This document shows, in pieces, positions 17,626 through 26,534 of a stretch of DNA of 64,000 nt (the stretch's first letter is position 1; each line of letters starts with the position of its first letter). The position numbers were made by a program, and so were the translations under genes. The notes below the pieces were generated by a model. The model was not told the origin of the DNA, made no database searches, and was given only the letters and a program-made list of their open reading frames with translations. The stretch comes from Clostridium sp. UBA4108 (GTDB lineage: Bacteria; Bacillota; Clostridia; Clostridiales; Clostridiaceae): the NCBI GenBank assembly GCA_002381695.1, contig DFXM01000039.1, positions 232,517 to 296,516 on the forward strand, read 5' to 3'.

Positions 17626-18921
17626 ATGTATACTCCGAAATCGGAAGTATTATTAAAAAAAGCATATCAAGGAGATGTGTTTATTCCACAAAATGCTTTT
17701 AAAAGTGTTAAAGCAGCCATTAATGCTGGTGGACGAATTATTAAGGTCTGCGCAATTGGTGATAGTGTGACAGAGGGAGCAGATGTAAGCTTACAGGCTA
17801 ACAATGCCATAAATAGATTAGTTAATTTACTTAGGGATAGTATTGCAAATAAAGTTGATTTCAGAAACTATGCGGTAGGGGGAGCGGTATTAGCAAACTT
17901 TGTTAATAATAATTATATCAAGAGGCCATGGAGCGAGGGAAGAAGATGGCAAGATGCAGTAATGGCTTTTTCACCTGATTTATTAGTTGTAGCCTTTGGT
18001 GTTAATGATGGAGCAAAACCCTATTTAGATTTTTATGAATATTTAAGAAGATTTCGTAATGAATTCTTACGAAAAATACCTAACACCTCAGTATTATTTA
18101 TAAATAATACTCAAGATGTTCATGAAAAGAATAGAATATATTTAGAATGGACAGCTAAATCCCAGGTTTATTTCTGTAGAGAATATAAGTATCCATGTAT
18201 AAATGCTAATAGGGTTTTCAATATACTTGGAAATGGAATAGATCTATATAGTTACATTGGAAAGCAACAACCAATGTACTTTGGTGAGTTTGTATCAGAA
18301 TGGGATGTGACTCCTACTGTAGTCAGGACCTATAATTATCTGACATTTACTGGCGATGGAAGCATAAGATATAAGACACCGGCACAGAATATACAATTCA
18401 ATGCTATAGTGGATATAACTAAATATCAATCTATATTTCCAAGCAGATATGACCTTGGATTTAGAGAAAATTTAATTTTTGCTAATGTAATAGGCATAGT
18501 TGTGAGAATGGTTATAAAGACTGATAAAACAGTAGATTTTTATATTTCTCATGGGGTAAAGGGTGTATTAGCAGCTCAAAACTTTAGGGTGGGATCTATT
18601 TTCGATTTAGAAATTAGATTTCATGACAATAGATTAACAATTCATATTGATAAAGGTCAGGTAATGGAGGCTATAATAAGTGATGCTGGATTTGAAGGGA
18701 CTTTTTATATTAGATCTTTTCAAGAGGATAAGATATTGTTTAAAAATCCTGGTTTTCAATACACTCAATTTGAAGAGGGAGAACCTCTGTTTTCAATAGA
18801 AGATTTATTGGGAGGAGTAGGGAATTTAGGAGGCAATGGTGTAAATCATTTACCAGACCATGCTTTTGGTCTTATATATCAAAGTGCAATTGAAAAGGTT
18901 GTTAGAGCTATTACACATTAA
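17626..18921 (+). CDS. SGNH/GDSL hydrolase with a large beta-rich insertion
   Basis: The 431-residue protein has SGNH esterase blocks: block I IGDSVTEG (nucleophile Ser47), block II Gly85-Gly86 in NYAVGGAV, and block III FGVND (Asn127). The C-terminal block V candidate is only at residues 404-412 (NGVNHLPDH), about 200 residues later than usual. Between them, roughly residues 220-390 read as a beta-sandwich-like domain, possibly carbohydrate binding (YLTFTGDGSIRYKTP, EGTFYIRSF). No signal peptide is evident. The substrate is probably an acetylated or acylated glycan, by inference. Phage tail-spike deacetylases share this type of build, but no phage genes are nearby. Confidence 0.75.
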   Translation: MYTPKSEVLLKKAYQGDVFIPQNAFKSVKAAINAGGRIIKVCAIGDSVTEGADVSLQANNAINRLVNLLRDSIANKVDFRNYAVGGAVLANFVNNNYIKRPWSEGRRWQDAVMAFSPDLLVVAFGVNDGAKPYLDFYEYLRRFRNEFLRKIPNTSVLFINNTQDVHEKNRIYLEWTAKSQVYFCREYKYPCINANRVFNILGNGIDLYSYIGKQQPMYFGEFVSEWDVTPTVVRTYNYLTFTGDGSIRYKTPAQNIQFNAIVDITKYQSIFPSRYDLGFRENLIFANVIGIVVRMVIKTDKTVDFYISHGVKGVLAAQNFRVGSIFDLEIRFHDNRLTIHIDKGQVMEAIISDAGFEGTFYIRSFQEDKILFKNPGFQYTQFEEGEPLFSIEDLLGGVGNLGGNGVNHLPDHAFGLIYQSAIEKVVRAITH

Positions 18922-19068
18922 ATTTAATAATAGAAATCAGAAGTTGAAAGGTATTGAAATAAGTTTAAATAAAATATAGTTCTCCATAAAATCCACACAT
19001 ATTTTTATTAGTATACTCTCATAGGGAATAATCCTTATAGTTAATATTAAACAGAGAGGTGTATTTTA

Positions 19069-19371
19069 ATGAAAATTTTAAAGACAGTAGGTACTTTGAT
19101 GCTTGGTGCTGGAATACTTTTAGCAGGACAAAACTTATTAAATATAAATGAGAATTCATCTAAGGTAGATTCTGTGAATATATTTACTACATCAAATAAA
19201 GGATATTATGAGAGAGTAAGCGAAAATGATGATAACACAGATAAAGAAAAGGCGTATTTTGAAGAAATGTATAGACTTTGTCATGGCAATAATGGTGAAA
19301 ATCAAGACTATAGAAACAATGGAATGATGAGAAATAGAATTTTAGATAATACTCCTTCAAGTGATCTTTAA
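19069..19371 (+). CDS. Small secreted or membrane-anchored protein, unknown function
   Basis: This 100-residue protein has a hydrophobic N-terminal signal or anchor (TVGTLMLGAGILLAGQNLL) and then a charged, Asn-rich tail without recognised motifs. There is one cysteine, in RLCHGN. GAGAGG precedes the ATG and a terminator follows, so it is a real unit. I do not recognise the family. Confidence 0.65.
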   Translation: MKILKTVGTLMLGAGILLAGQNLLNINENSSKVDSVNIFTTSNKGYYERVSENDDNTDKEKAYFEEMYRLCHGNNGENQDYRNNGMMRNRILDNTPSSDL

Positions 19372-19425
19372 ATATACTGAGGACCTAAAAGAATTAATTT
19401 TTAGGCCCTTAGTATATTACTTTTA
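19372..19425 (+). terminator. Terminator after the small secreted-protein gene
   Basis: TATACTGAGG and CCTTAGTATA close an interior stem CCTAAAA / TTTTTAGG; TTACTTTT follows. Confidence 0.7.
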
Positions 19426-19469
19426 AACTGTTTATCAAAATTAATTTGCTAAAAATTTTATTTAGTGAG

Positions 19470-19520
19470 AAAAGAGATAAGTACCTAAGCAATTAACTGT
19501 TAAGGTACTTATCTCTTTTA
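19470..19520. terminator. Strong bidirectional hairpin
   Basis: AAAAGAGATAAGTACCT and AGGTACTTATCTCTTTT form a 17-bp perfect stem. It overlaps the 3' end of the leftward gene and can stop transcripts from both sides. Confidence 0.85.
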
Positions 19521-19775
19521 ATTATGGTTGGAAGATTTGCTTTCACAACAGCTAGAATCTCTCTTTTTGAACATAATAATTACCATAATAATCATCATTA
19601 TTGGGCAAATGAATGGAGCTATTAGAGCTAATTCAGATGCAAGACTAGGGCTAAAGGATTTAATAAAAGGTAACATACCTATAATTAGAATTGGAGGCCC
19701 ACAGCAAAGTATCATATGAAGTATATGTTTAAACCCTTTGTGTTTATTTGAATTATTGTTTTCATGACAACTCAT
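19518..19775 (-). CDS. Small cysteine-containing membrane protein, unknown function
   Basis: The 85-residue protein has two transmembrane helices (HILHMILCCGPPILIIGMLP and APFICPIMMIIMVIIMF). It begins MSCHENNNSNKHK, and a CC pair lies near the cytoplasmic end (SSCCESKSSNHN). The CCGPP and FICP cysteines inside the helices and the His-rich ends hint at metal or redox chemistry, but no family is known to me. AAGGAGG precedes the start. Confidence 0.6.
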   Translation of the reverse strand: MSCHENNNSNKHKGFKHILHMILCCGPPILIIGMLPFIKSFSPSLASELALIAPFICPIMMIIMVIIMFKKRDSSCCESKSSNHN

Positions 19776-20028
19776 TTAAAATCCTCCTTATAAATAATAA
19801 CCAAATTATATGTAAGGGATGTGTGAATTTTATGGAGAAGTATATAGTCTATATAAAAATAAAAACATAGATACAAAAAGAATTGTATGTGGAATATATT
19901 TTAAAATTTAACTCTTAGAGTTATAATTGAGAAAAGTATGAATGTTAATAGGGAAGTAGAACTGTGTCTGGATTATTTAGGTATAATATTTAAGTTTTGA
20001 AACTATTAACATAAGAGGGGGATATATT

Positions 20029-21540
20029 ATGGTAAGAGAATACGATGAAAAAATTGACGAGTTAAAAAAAATAATTAAAAAGATAAGTTATTTATCACAA
20101 GCAGCTGGTTTAGCTCACTGGGATATGGCTGTTAATATGCCCAAGGATGCAGGAGAAAGTAGAGGTAATATGCTTGGATATTTATCCTCAGAAATCTATA
20201 AACTAATAACTAGTGATAGTGTTAAAGAATTAATTTCTTCTCTGGAAAACCAAAAGGGACTAACTGAATTTGAAAAAGCTATGATATTAAACTTAAGAGA
20301 TGAATACAATAAAACGAAGAAAATTCCAGAAGATATATATACTGAGTATACTATAGAAGCTGTGAAATCAAATTTAGCATGGGAAGAAGCTAAAAATAAA
20401 TCAGATTTTTCTATATTCCAGCCGCATTTAGAAAAAATGGTTGAATACAAGAGAAAATTTGCAGAGTTTTATGGTTATGAAAAACATCCTTATGATGCAC
20501 TTTTAAATGAATATGAAATGGGAATCACTGTGGAAAAATTAGACAAGGTATTTGGTGAATTAAGAGATGCCATAGTAGATATTTTAAGAAGAATTGAAAA
20601 TAGTAGCAATGAAATAGATGATTCTATTCTATATGGGAACTTTAGTATAGATATACAGAAAGATTTTGAAAAGTATCTTCTTGATTTAATAGATTATGAT
20701 TATAAAAATAGAGGTAGAATAGACAGCTCAGAGCATCCTTTTACAACTAACTTTGGAAATAAGGATGTTAGAATAACTAATCATTATCATGAGGATAATT
20801 TTATTAGTTCAATGTATAGTGCAATTCATGAAGGTGGACATGCTATATATGAGCAGCAGATTGAGGATGAACTGGAAAACTATGGACTTCAAGGTGGAGC
20901 ATCTATGGGAATTCATGAATCTCAATCAAGATTCTATGAAAATATTATTGGAAAAAGTAAAGAATTTATAACTTATATTTATCCAGAATTTCAAAAGAGA
21001 TTTAAGGGTTTTGAGAATGTAGATAGCAGAGAGTTTTATAAAATGATTAATAAAGTAAATCCTTCACTAATAAGAACTGAATCAGATGAATTAACATATA
21101 GCTTACATGTAATCATCAGATATGAGATAGAAAAAGATTTAATAACAGGTAAAATAGATGTAAAGGATTTGCCAGAAATATGGAATACCAAGTATGAAGA
21201 ATATCTAGGAATAAGACCAGCTAAGGATAGTGAAGGGGTACTTCAAGATGTCCATTGGTCCGATGGTAGCTTTGGATATTTTCCAAGTTATGCATTAGGA
21301 AACATTTATGGACTACAATTTTTAAATGTAATGATAGAGGATATTCCAAAGGTATATAGTGAAATTGAAAAAGGGGAGCTTACTGAAATTAAAGCATGGT
21401 TGAAAGCAAATATCCACAGATATGGTCAAGTATACAAACCAATGGATTTACTAAAGAAAGTAACTGGAGAAGAATTAAATTCTAAATACTTTATAGAATA
21501 TTTAAGAGAAAAGTATTCGAATATATACAATTTGCAGTAG
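20029..21540 (+). CDS. Carboxypeptidase Taq (M32 family metallopeptidase)
   Basis: This cytoplasmic zinc carboxypeptidase of 503 residues removes C-terminal amino acids from peptides. The zinc site is HEGGH (267-271) with a third ligand Glu in GIHESQSRFYEN. Other M32 signatures are AAGLAHWDMAVNMP near the start, RITNHYHEDNF, RTESDELTYSLHVIIRYE and SDGSFGYFPSYALGNIYG. The length is that of the family. GAGGGGG precedes the start. It is monocistronic and probably involved in peptide turnover. Confidence 0.95.
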   Translation: MVREYDEKIDELKKIIKKISYLSQAAGLAHWDMAVNMPKDAGESRGNMLGYLSSEIYKLITSDSVKELISSLENQKGLTEFEKAMILNLRDEYNKTKKIPEDIYTEYTIEAVKSNLAWEEAKNKSDFSIFQPHLEKMVEYKRKFAEFYGYEKHPYDALLNEYEMGITVEKLDKVFGELRDAIVDILRRIENSSNEIDDSILYGNFSIDIQKDFEKYLLDLIDYDYKNRGRIDSSEHPFTTNFGNKDVRITNHYHEDNFISSMYSAIHEGGHAIYEQQIEDELENYGLQGGASMGIHESQSRFYENIIGKSKEFITYIYPEFQKRFKGFENVDSREFYKMINKVNPSLIRTESDELTYSLHVIIRYEIEKDLITGKIDVKDLPEIWNTKYEEYLGIRPAKDSEGVLQDVHWSDGSFGYFPSYALGNIYGLQFLNVMIEDIPKVYSEIEKGELTEIKAWLKANIHRYGQVYKPMDLLKKVTGEELNSKYFIEYLREKYSNIYNLQ

Positions 21541-21591
21541 TGTATTTATTCATATAAACTGCAAATTTAATAAAAAACATAGAAAATATTG

Positions 21592-21619
21592 TTGACAAGT
21601 GTGGTTATTATGCTAAAAT
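21592..21619 (+). promoter_or_regulatory. Promoter of the 55-residue peptide unit
   Basis: TTGACA (21592-21597) and TAAAAT (21614-21619) are 16 bases apart, 52 bases after the M32 peptidase stop. Confidence 0.65.
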
Positions 21620-21682
21620 AACAATAAATATGATTTCAAAATATTTAACATTAGTTATATTTATTGAATTTGGAGGTTTATT

Positions 21683-21850
21683 ATGAAAAATATCATTGGA
21701 AAGGGAATAGGCAGAAAATTTGGTTTTTACTTTAACTGGGGCTTTTTTTACTTTAGCGCTGGGTACTTTTTCTGCAAAAAAATATTTCACATTTTCAATG
21801 AGTTTAATAAATCCAGAATTATTTTATATAGACAACCTATATATGAATAA
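21683..21850 (+). CDS. Small hydrophobic peptide in its own transcription unit
   Basis: The 55-codon frame starts MKNIIGKGIGRKFGFYFNWG and runs through an aromatic stretch to a basic, polar tail. GGAGG lies six bases before the ATG, a promoter lies upstream and a perfect terminator downstream, so the RNA is very probably made and translated. A second open frame overlaps most of it and reads FTLTGAFFTLALGTFSAKKY, which also looks like a membrane segment. A single-base change could therefore have shifted the original frame. Possible roles are a membrane peptide, signalling peptide or small toxin; nothing distinguishes these. Confidence 0.5.
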   Translation: MKNIIGKGIGRKFGFYFNWGFFYFSAGYFFCKKIFHIFNEFNKSRIILYRQPIYE

Positions 21851-21875
21851 TGTTATATAAAAGTGGTTTATTTAT

Positions 21876-21902
21876 AAGGCTCATTAGAGCCTTATTTTTT
21901 TA
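21876..21902 (+). terminator. Terminator of the small peptide unit
   Basis: AAGGCTC-ATTA-GAGCCTT is a perfect 7-bp stem followed by ATTTTTTTT. Confidence 0.85.
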
Positions 21903-22040
21903 CATCTATTTTAGTAAAAAATAGAATTATAACCTTAATATGTATGGAGGGTAACTAAAAGCACCTTACTTATTATTAAGTTAACTCAATAATTGATCTT
22001 TTTAAACATGACTAATATAAAAAACTAAGGAGGATATATT

Positions 22041-23054
22041 ATGATAGTTATTATGAGAGCAGGTACACCTAAGGAAGAAATAATAAAATTGAAAGAGAGG
22101 ATTGAAAGAGAGAATTGTATGGCAAGTATAGTAGAAGGGGAAAGCTATACGGTGTTAGGCCTTGTAGGAGATACTACAAGAATAGATTCTAGCAAAATAG
22201 AGGCTAATGAATTTGTTGAAAGGGTTACTAAAGTTCAACAGCCCTATAAATTATCTAATAGATTATTTCATCCACATAATACAGTAGTTCAAGTAGGAAA
22301 TCAGACCATAGGTGGAGAAAAAATAGCACTTATGGCTGGACCTTGCTCAGTAGAGAGCGAAGAACAAATAGTTGAAATTGCAAAAAGTGTAAAGGCCAGT
22401 GGTGCAGGATTTTTACGAGGGGGAGCATTTAAACCAAGGACATCTCCTTATAGTTTTCAAGGTTTAAAGGAAGAAGGTTTAGAACTTTTAAAAACAGCTA
22501 AAAAGGCCACAGGACTTCCTATTGTAACAGAGATTATGTCACCAAACATGATTGATAGGTTTGTACAGGATGTAGATGTAATACAGGTTGGAGCAAGAAA
22601 CATGCAAAACTTTGATCTTTTAAAAGAACTTGGAAAAACTAATAAGCCAATACTTTTAAAGAGAGGAATTTCAGCTACTATTGAAGAATTTATAATGTCA
22701 GCAGAGTACATAATGTCAGAAGGAAATCAAAATGTTATTTTGTGTGAAAGAGGTATAAGAACCTATGAGACCTTCACCAGAAACACACTGGATTTAAGTG
22801 CCATACCAATATTAAAAAAGTTCACCCATCTTCCAGTAATTGTTGATCCAAGCCATGCAGCAGGTCTTTGGTGGATGGTAGAGCCACTTTCAAAAGCTGC
22901 CATTGCAGTAGGAGCAGATGGACTTATAATTGAAGTGCACAATGACCCTGCTAACGCAAAATGTGATGGACAGCAATCCATAACGCCAGAGAGATTTAAT
23001 GAACTTATAGTAAAACTTAGAAAAATAGCTGAAATTGAAAATAGAATAATTTAG
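22041..23054 (+). CDS. aroF: 3-deoxy-7-phosphoheptulonate (DAHP) synthase, type I-beta with regulatory domain
   Basis: The first committed enzyme of the shikimate pathway joins PEP and erythrose-4-phosphate. The 337-residue protein has an N-terminal ferredoxin-like regulatory domain (residues 1-70, MIVIMRAGTPKEEIIKLKER), as in the Thermotoga enzyme where it mediates feedback inhibition by tyrosine or phenylalanine. A TIM barrel follows, with MAGPCSVES, LRGGAFKPRTSPYSFQG, GARNMQNFDLL, LLKRG and VIVDPSHAAG. It heads a six-gene aromatic cluster and follows AAGGAGG. No T-box or attenuator was recognised in the leader. Confidence 0.95.
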   Translation: MIVIMRAGTPKEEIIKLKERIERENCMASIVEGESYTVLGLVGDTTRIDSSKIEANEFVERVTKVQQPYKLSNRLFHPHNTVVQVGNQTIGGEKIALMAGPCSVESEEQIVEIAKSVKASGAGFLRGGAFKPRTSPYSFQGLKEEGLELLKTAKKATGLPIVTEIMSPNMIDRFVQDVDVIQVGARNMQNFDLLKELGKTNKPILLKRGISATIEEFIMSAEYIMSEGNQNVILCERGIRTYETFTRNTLDLSAIPILKKFTHLPVIVDPSHAAGLWWMVEPLSKAAIAVGADGLIIEVHNDPANAKCDGQQSITPERFNELIVKLRKIAEIENRII

Positions 23055-23076
23055 AAATTAAGGAATGATGTTTTAA

Positions 23077-24138
23077 ATGAAAAAAATCAATATAGACCTT
23101 GAAAAGAATAGCTATACTATTTATATTGAAAAAAATCTATTGTCCAATGTTGGACAATATTTAAAGGAAAATTTTGGTCCTAGGAAAATAGCAGTTATTA
23201 CTGATGAAAATGTTGAGGGATTATATGGAGAAAGGCTTAAGCAAACCATTAAAACTAGTGGATTTAATCCTAGGATTATAACTGTAAAACCTGGTGAAGA
23301 AAGTAAAACTATTAGAAGCCTAGAGGAGGTATATAGACAGCTTTCTGAATTTAATATCACTAGAAATGATTTAATCCTGACTTTGGGAGGGGGCGTAGTT
23401 GGTGATTTAGGTGGCTTTGCTGCTTCAACCTATTTAAGAGGGGTGCCATATATACAAATACCTACCTCTCTTTTAGCTCAAGTTGATAGTAGTGTTGGTG
23501 GAAAGGTAGCAGTAGACTTACCTTGGGGGAAGAATTTAGTTGGAAGCTTTTATCATCCCAAAGCAGTGTTTATTGATCCAGAGTTACTAAAGACCCTAGA
23601 TGAAAGATTCCTTTGTGATGGTTTGGCAGAGGTAATAAAATATGGATGTATAGAGGATGTGGAAATACTAAGTACTCTATTAAGTTATAAAGGGAAGAAA
23701 GAACTTTTAGAGAATATTGAGAATATAATTTTCACTTGTTGTAATATAAAAAAGCACATTGTAGAGATTGATGAAAAGGATTTTGGAAAGAGAATGATTC
23801 TGAACTTTGGTCATACTATAGGTCATGCCATAGAGCAATATTTTAATTATGAAAGATATACCCATGGAGAGGCAGTGGCCATAGGTATGATGGAGATAAG
23901 TAAAAAGGGTGAAGAATTAGGAATCACAGAAAAAGGCACTTCAAGAAAAATAGAAGAGGTACTCAAAAAATGTAAACTTCCGTACAAAATGCCTGAAGTT
24001 GATAGAACAAGTATAATTAAAGCCATGACTTTAGATAAGAAAACCATGGGGGAAAACATTAATTTAATTTTATTAGTGGATTTAGGTCATGTGATAATTA
24101 AAAAAGTAGAAATTAAAGATATAGAAAAGTATATTTAA
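23077..24138 (+). CDS. aroB: 3-dehydroquinate synthase
   Basis: This is the second shikimate step, an NAD- and metal-dependent cyclisation of DAHP. The 353-residue protein has the family core LTLGGGVVGDLGGFAASTYL, IPTSLLAQVDSSVGGKVAVD and the metal-binding histidines in NFGHTIGHAIEQ and YTHGEAVAIGM, with Glu in DGLAEVIKYG. It is 22 bases after aroF in the same operon. Confidence 0.97.
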   Translation: MKKINIDLEKNSYTIYIEKNLLSNVGQYLKENFGPRKIAVITDENVEGLYGERLKQTIKTSGFNPRIITVKPGEESKTIRSLEEVYRQLSEFNITRNDLILTLGGGVVGDLGGFAASTYLRGVPYIQIPTSLLAQVDSSVGGKVAVDLPWGKNLVGSFYHPKAVFIDPELLKTLDERFLCDGLAEVIKYGCIEDVEILSTLLSYKGKKELLENIENIIFTCCNIKKHIVEIDEKDFGKRMILNFGHTIGHAIEQYFNYERYTHGEAVAIGMMEISKKGEELGITEKGTSRKIEEVLKKCKLPYKMPEVDRTSIIKAMTLDKKTMGENINLILLVDLGHVIIKKVEIKDIEKYI

Positions 24139-24163
24139 TATTTATCATATCTAAATAGAGAGG

Positions 24164-25465
24164 ATGAAAAAGAAGCTTATGAAGGATATAGTAATCAATC
24201 CTAAAATGCTTAATGGAAAAATAATTATTCCATCATCGAAGAGTCTTTGTCATAGAGCTATAATTTGTGCAGGGCTTTCAAAGGTACATAGCCATATAAG
24301 TAATGTGATATTTTCCAAGGATATAGAAGCTACCTGTGGAGCAATGAGTGCCCTAGGTGTGAACATAGATATAAAAGAAGGAAACACAAATCTTTTAGTA
24401 AAGGGAGTAGAAAACTTAAATTCTAATAAGATAAATATTAATTGCTTTGAATCTGGATCTACCCTTAGATTTTTTATTCCCATTGCTTGCACTACAGGTG
24501 GAGAGGTAACCTTTAAGGGGGAGGGTAAGCTTGTAGAAAGGCCCTTGGAGGATTATTATAGTATATTTAAAGAGCAAGGAATTAAGTATAGTAATCATGA
24601 AGGAAAGCTCCCTTTAAGCATAAACGGAAAATTATCACCTGGTGAATATAAGGTTAAGGGAGATGTGAGTTCTCAATTTATCACAGGCCTACTTTTTGCA
24701 TTACCACTACTTACATCAGATTCTAAAATAATTGTGACTACAGAGTTAGAATCTAAGGGATATATAGACTTAACCTTAGATATGTTAAAAAACTTTTCAG
24801 TACAGGTGGAAAATAGAGGTTATAGAGAGTTTATAATCAAAGGAAATCAACAATATAGTGCAAGAGATTATAGAGTTGAGGGAGATTTTTCTCAGGTAGC
24901 ATTTTGGTTAGTAGCAGGGGCTTTAGGTGGCAATATAGACTGTGAAGGAATCAATGTAAATTCTCTTCAAGGAGATAAGGTAATAATAGATATAATAGAG
25001 AAAATGGGTGGTAAGATTACCATAGAGGGAGATAAAATAAAAGCCAGTCCAAAGAACCTTAAAGCCACAGTAATTGATGTTTCTCAATGTCCTGATCTTG
25101 TACCTATAGTTGCAGTTTTAGGCGCATTAAGTAAAGGTACTACTGAAATAATAAATGGTGCTAGGGTTAGATTTAAAGAGTCAGATAGATTGAAGGCTAT
25201 AACCACAGAACTTAATAAAATAGGAGCTAATATTGAAGAGAGAGAAGCTGGGCTTATAATAAGAGGAGTGGAAGCCTTTAAAGGTGGAATAGTAAACAGC
25301 TGGAATGATCATCGTATTGCTATGGCATTAGCCATTGCTTCTATGAGATGTACAGAACCATTAATAATTGAAGGAGCACAAAGTGTGAATAAATCTTATC
25401 CTAATTTTTGGAAGGATTTTATTAAACTCGGGGGTGATTTAAATGAGTGGAACATGGGGAAATAA
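24164..25465 (+). CDS. aroA: 5-enolpyruvylshikimate-3-phosphate synthase
   Basis: This enzyme transfers enolpyruvyl from PEP to shikimate-3-phosphate. The 433-residue protein has the family blocks PSSKSLCHRAIICAGLS, the LRFFIPIACTTGGEVTFKGE segment, GDVSSQFITGLLFALP and RFKESDRLKAITTELNKIG. The alanine-glycine pattern of the PEP loop (normally GNAGTA) reads ESGSTLRF, as in class II-type enzymes. The start is uncertain: ATG 24164 directly abuts GAGAGG, and ATG 24179 is an alternative. The end overlaps aroC by 23 bases. Confidence 0.95.
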   Translation: MKKKLMKDIVINPKMLNGKIIIPSSKSLCHRAIICAGLSKVHSHISNVIFSKDIEATCGAMSALGVNIDIKEGNTNLLVKGVENLNSNKININCFESGSTLRFFIPIACTTGGEVTFKGEGKLVERPLEDYYSIFKEQGIKYSNHEGKLPLSINGKLSPGEYKVKGDVSSQFITGLLFALPLLTSDSKIIVTTELESKGYIDLTLDMLKNFSVQVENRGYREFIIKGNQQYSARDYRVEGDFSQVAFWLVAGALGGNIDCEGINVNSLQGDKVIIDIIEKMGGKITIEGDKIKASPKNLKATVIDVSQCPDLVPIVAVLGALSKGTTEIINGARVRFKESDRLKAITTELNKIGANIEEREAGLIIRGVEAFKGGIVNSWNDHRIAMALAIASMRCTEPLIIEGAQSVNKSYPNFWKDFIKLGGDLNEWNMGK

Positions 25466-26513
25466 AATAAAGCTTTCAATTTTTGGAGAATCCCATGGAG
25501 AAGGTATAGGAATAACTATAGATGGATTAGAGCCTGGTATAGAATTAGATTTAGAATATATAAAACAGGAAATGAGTAGAAGAGCTCCAGGAAATAGTAG
25601 CTTATCAACTCCTAGAAAAGAGGGTGATGAATTTAAAATACTAAGTGGATATTTTAACGGTAAAACCACAGGTACACCACTAGCCATGGTAATTTATAAT
25701 AGTAATCAACATTCAAAGGATTATGAGAAAACTAAAGATTTAATGAGGCCAAGTCATGGGGACTTTACAGGCTATATAAAATATGGTGGCTTCAATGATT
25801 ATAGAGGAGGGGGACATTTCTCAGGCAGAATTACAGCACCCTTAGTATTTGCAGGAGCTATATGTAAACAGATATTAAGAAAAAAAGGCATAATTATTGG
25901 AGGTCACATAAAATCTATTGGAGATATAGAAGATAAATCCTTTGAGTTATCTCATATAAGTGAAGAAAGCCTAAAAGAATTAGTTAAAGATAGATTTCCA
26001 TTATTAAACTCACAATTAAGGGATAATATGAAAAATGAAATACTTAAGGCTAGAGAGGATAAGGATTCTATAGGTGGAGTTATAGAGGTGGCAGCAATAA
26101 ATCTACCTATAGGTCTTGGAGAACCATTTTTTAATTCAATAGAAAGTAACTTAGCTCAACTACTTTTTTCAATTCCAGGAATAAAAGGTGTGGAGTTTGG
26201 GTTAGGTTTTGATATTACCAAAATGAGAGGGTCTCAAGCTAATGATGAATATTATATTGCTGAGGATGGAATAGAGACCTATAGTAATAACAATGGAGGA
26301 GTACTAGGGGGAATAACAAATGGCATGCCATTTGTTTTTAGAACTGCTATAAAACCCACTCCTTCTATAGGAAAAACTCAGAGAACTATAGATATTAAAA
26401 AGGGAGAAAATAGTGAAATAGAAATAGTAGGAAGACACGACCCATGTATTGTATTAAGAGCAATACCTGTAGTAGAGGCAGTGGCCGCTATAGCTATTTT
26501 GGATTTCATTTAA
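25443..26513 (+). CDS. aroC: Chorismate synthase
   Basis: This FMN-dependent enzyme makes chorismate from EPSP, closing the common pathway. The 356-residue protein opens MSGTWGNKIKLSIFGESHGE and carries RPSHGDFTGYIKYG, DYRGGGHFSGRITAP and the C-terminal RHDPCIVLRAIPVVEA signatures. GGGGGTG within the aroA end is its ribosome site, and the 23-base overlap with aroA implies coupling. Confidence 0.97.
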   Translation: MSGTWGNKIKLSIFGESHGEGIGITIDGLEPGIELDLEYIKQEMSRRAPGNSSLSTPRKEGDEFKILSGYFNGKTTGTPLAMVIYNSNQHSKDYEKTKDLMRPSHGDFTGYIKYGGFNDYRGGGHFSGRITAPLVFAGAICKQILRKKGIIIGGHIKSIGDIEDKSFELSHISEESLKELVKDRFPLLNSQLRDNMKNEILKAREDKDSIGGVIEVAAINLPIGLGEPFFNSIESNLAQLLFSIPGIKGVEFGLGFDITKMRGSQANDEYYIAEDGIETYSNNNGGVLGGITNGMPFVFRTAIKPTPSIGKTQRTIDIKKGENSEIEIVGRHDPCIVLRAIPVVEAVAAIAILDFI

Positions 26514-26534
26514 TTAAAAAAGGGGGGACATAAA

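Noticed and set aside
21901..22040. Possible T-box or tryptophan attenuator before aroF
   Set aside because: No T-box sequence (AGGGTGGNACCGCG), specifier loop or terminator/antiterminator pair could be found.
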